NCBI GenBank assembly: GCA_038502055.1
Contig: JAXRKN010000038.1
Coordinates: 2,294,001 to 2,358,000 of the forward strand
Reading direction: 5' to 3'
DNA: 64,000 bases
Source of the DNA: Tanytarsus gracilentus
Taxonomy: Eukaryota > Arthropoda > Insecta > Diptera > Chironomidae
Positions within the stretch are counted from its first letter, which is position 1. Every line of letters starts with the position of its first letter. Made by a program: the position numbers and the translations under genes. The notes under the pieces are model-generated. The model did not search any database, had not been told where the DNA came from, and was given only the letters and a program-made list of their open reading frames with translations. This document shows positions 62,083-64,000 of the stretch, piece by piece.

Positions 62083-64000
62083 TCACAGTTTTGCGCGTCC
62101 TTCTTTAATTTCATTATTTTGCTCCACGCTCATAAGTTTATATGAGCCATCGTTTGCTAACAAATAGACGGGATCGGTTATTTTGGTAATGTCAAAGCCT
62201 TCAAGTTGCAAGTCTCTCTTCTTAAGCTTGAATGTTCCGGTCATTGGTAATTTTGACATGATTCGAATGAAAATTGGACGAGCGTAGGCGGGAAGACTTT
62301 CGCGAATTCCAATGGCAATTTTATTCATGTCTATTTTATTGTCGGGATCAACTAAAGCAGCCATTCCGGCCTTTCCTTCAGTTTCGGGCACCTAAAAGGT
62401 AATTAATTAGTTTAGAATTAAAATGATTAATTTAAAAAAATTTACCTCAACACCATAAACAACGCAGTCACTAAGTCCAGCAACATTCATCATAATTCCC
62501 TCAACTTCTGATGTTGCAACATTTTCACCACGCCATCTGAAATATTCTTAATTATTTTTTAATCAAAAACATTTTAATCCTCACCTAAATGTGTCACCAG
62601 TTCTATCCTTAAAGTAGAAATATCCAAACACGTCCATCACAAGAATATCGCCCGAATTGAAGAATTTGTCACCTTTCTTAAAAACACCTACGAGAACTTT
62701 CTTTTCGGAAGCTTTTTTGTCTGAGTATCCTGAGAAAGCTCTTGACGGATCTCGATTGCCAATTTTACCAACAAACACTCCAGGCTCTCCAAAATCGCAA
62801 CTAATACAAAATCCATCATCACCTCGAATTGGCTCGCCAGTCTCTTCATTACATTTAATTAACTCAACGGGATAAATTTTCTTTGCTATATGTGGAACGA
62901 ATCCGATGGCACCCGGCGTACTGTCCATGTTAGCGAGATTCGCATTTGACTCAGTCGCACCATAAATTTCACCAATTTCTTTGATATTAAATCTCTCTTG
63001 GAATTCTTTCCAAATTTGCGGTCTCAATCCATTTCCGAACATCATCCTCACCTTGTGACTCGATTCGTCTGGTTTTGTAGGTGTCAAAAGGAGAAAACGA
63101 CAAAGTTCACCAATGTATTGTGCAACCGTGCAATTATATTTTACACAATCAGTCCAGAAATTTGAGGCGGAAAATTTTTTCCTCATCACCATTGTTAAGC
63201 CAAAAATTAAAACATTTCCAGCACCAAGCATTCCGCCAGCCGTGTGATACAGAGGAAGAGTATTGTAAATAATTTCATTCGATGACATATTGAAAACTTT
63301 ATTGCATGACGATGCAACGAACATAAATCGTATGTGAGTAATTACAGCCGCTTTTGGCATTCCTAAAATTAAATTTAAATTAATGTTAATTGAAATTTAA
63401 AAATATAATTTTTACTAACCAGTTGTACCGCTTGTGTAAATATAGAAAAGCTTATCCTTAGGTTTAATTCCAATATCTTTAAGAGGTGCTGACGAAGTGT
63501 TTTCCAGCTCTTTATATAAATTGACACTTTTCTCGTTGATTAATCTCACGTCATCAACATTTTGATTATCATAAACGAAAATTTCTATTTTGCTAATCTC
63601 CTCATCTTCAATAATCTCTTTAAGTGCATCAAGTAGTTCAACGCTGACAATTACAGCTTTGGATGATGCAGTTCGGATTGAATGAATCAACGTCTCTTTG
63701 CGTAAGTTATAATTTAAAAGTGCAGCTACGATGCCGACTTTGGAGAGGCCAAGCCACATGGCAGCATATTCAAGGCGATTTTCCATAAGTAGTGCAACGC
63801 AATCACCACGCTGATAACCTTTAGTTTGGAATAATCGTCCTATTTTATTGCTCAGCTCTTCCACCTTAAAAAATAAATTTAAAATTAAAAAATTTTGATA
63901 AAAAATATATTTAAAATTTAAAAATTTAGATAAAAAATTAATTTTTACCTCTCTAAATGTAATTTTCTTATCGTCTATTGTCATAAATGCAGTTTTATTC
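62083..64000 (-). CDS. Fatp: Fatty-acid transport protein / very-long-chain acyl-CoA synthetase (SLC27), 5' end outside window
   Basis: Membrane-associated acyl-CoA synthetase that drives uptake of long-chain fatty acids by trapping them as CoA esters. Minus-strand exons are 64000-63949 (partial), 63864-63420, 63362-62585, 62536-62446 and 62391-62083, about 558 residues; roughly the first 70-80 are beyond the right edge. The AMP-binding signature YIYTSGTTGMPKAA is assembled exactly across the 63420/63362 junction, supporting the model. Further on are GNGLRPQIWKEF, the YGATESN motif, and the FATP signature DRTGDTFRWRGENVAT, which spans the 62585/62536 junction, then YGVEVPETEGKAGM. The C-terminus carries the usual lysine-containing segment GTFKLKKRDL, where the catalytic Lys of acyl-adenylate enzymes is expected. 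Insects have several FATP paralogues; which one this is cannot be told here. Confidence 0.95.

Noticed and set aside
1..64000. tRNA, rRNA, CRISPR, known conserved insect microRNAs
   Set aside because: Reading by eye for B-box (GGTTCGA) contexts, rRNA cores, direct-repeat/spacer arrays and familiar miRNA mature sequences gave nothing. A covariance-model scan would be decisive.

Overview
The window looks like nuclear DNA of an insect, most likely a lower (nematoceran) dipteran. The evidence is AT-rich sequence, many 50-70 bp introns mixed with multi-kilobase ones, and six protein genes that read as clear insect/animal homologues. All exon structures below were joined by hand from GT-AG sites, reading phase and family conservation. 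No transcript data were available.

Layout. (1) 0.9-12.8 kb, plus strand: the ROR-type nuclear receptor HR3 (Hr46), 11 coding exons and an 833-residue product, followed by about 2.8 kb of AT-rich 3' sequence. Two inverted-repeat AGGTCA-type sites sit in its two large introns, fitting ecdysone control. (2) 15.6-20.2 kb: no gene recognised. (3) 20.3-30.4 kb, plus strand: a secreted multi-PAN/apple-domain protein with proline-rich linkers and a C-terminal cysteine-rich fibronectin-II/kringle-like module. It has two possible first exons, each with its own TATA box and signal peptide, separated by a large intron. That intron holds a 1.03-kb hAT-like non-autonomous transposon filled with a 147-bp minisatellite. 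(4) 30.6-32.4 kb, minus strand: an MFS sugar transporter of the insect trehalose/glucose transporter type, tail-to-tail with the PAN gene. (5) 33.4-34.0 kb, plus: the ribosome-biogenesis factor RLP24/RSL24D1. (6) 34.3-35.8 kb, plus: NPRL2, the GATOR1 subunit that restrains TORC1. (7) 39.7-60.8 kb, plus: the selectin-like receptor furrowed (signal peptide, sushi, fucolectin-like, C-type lectin, three sushi, TM, cytoplasmic tail) with introns of 7.3, 7.0 and 2.4 kb. The third intron contains a transposon-like repeat. An in-frame alternative terminal exon would give a different cytoplasmic tail. (8) 62.1-64.0 kb, minus: the C-terminal about 558 residues of a fatty-acid transport protein/very-long-chain acyl-CoA synthetase, running off the right edge.

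The genes do not form a pathway unit. They are ordinary neighbours, though several concern growth, nutrition and moulting (HR3, NPRL2, sugar and lipid uptake). The most useful observations are the dual-promoter PAN gene with its embedded transposon/minisatellite, the alternative tail exon of furrowed with an adjacent 12-bp RNA hairpin, and the near-palindromic receptor sites in Hr46. I found no CRISPR array, rRNA, tRNA or viral gene.
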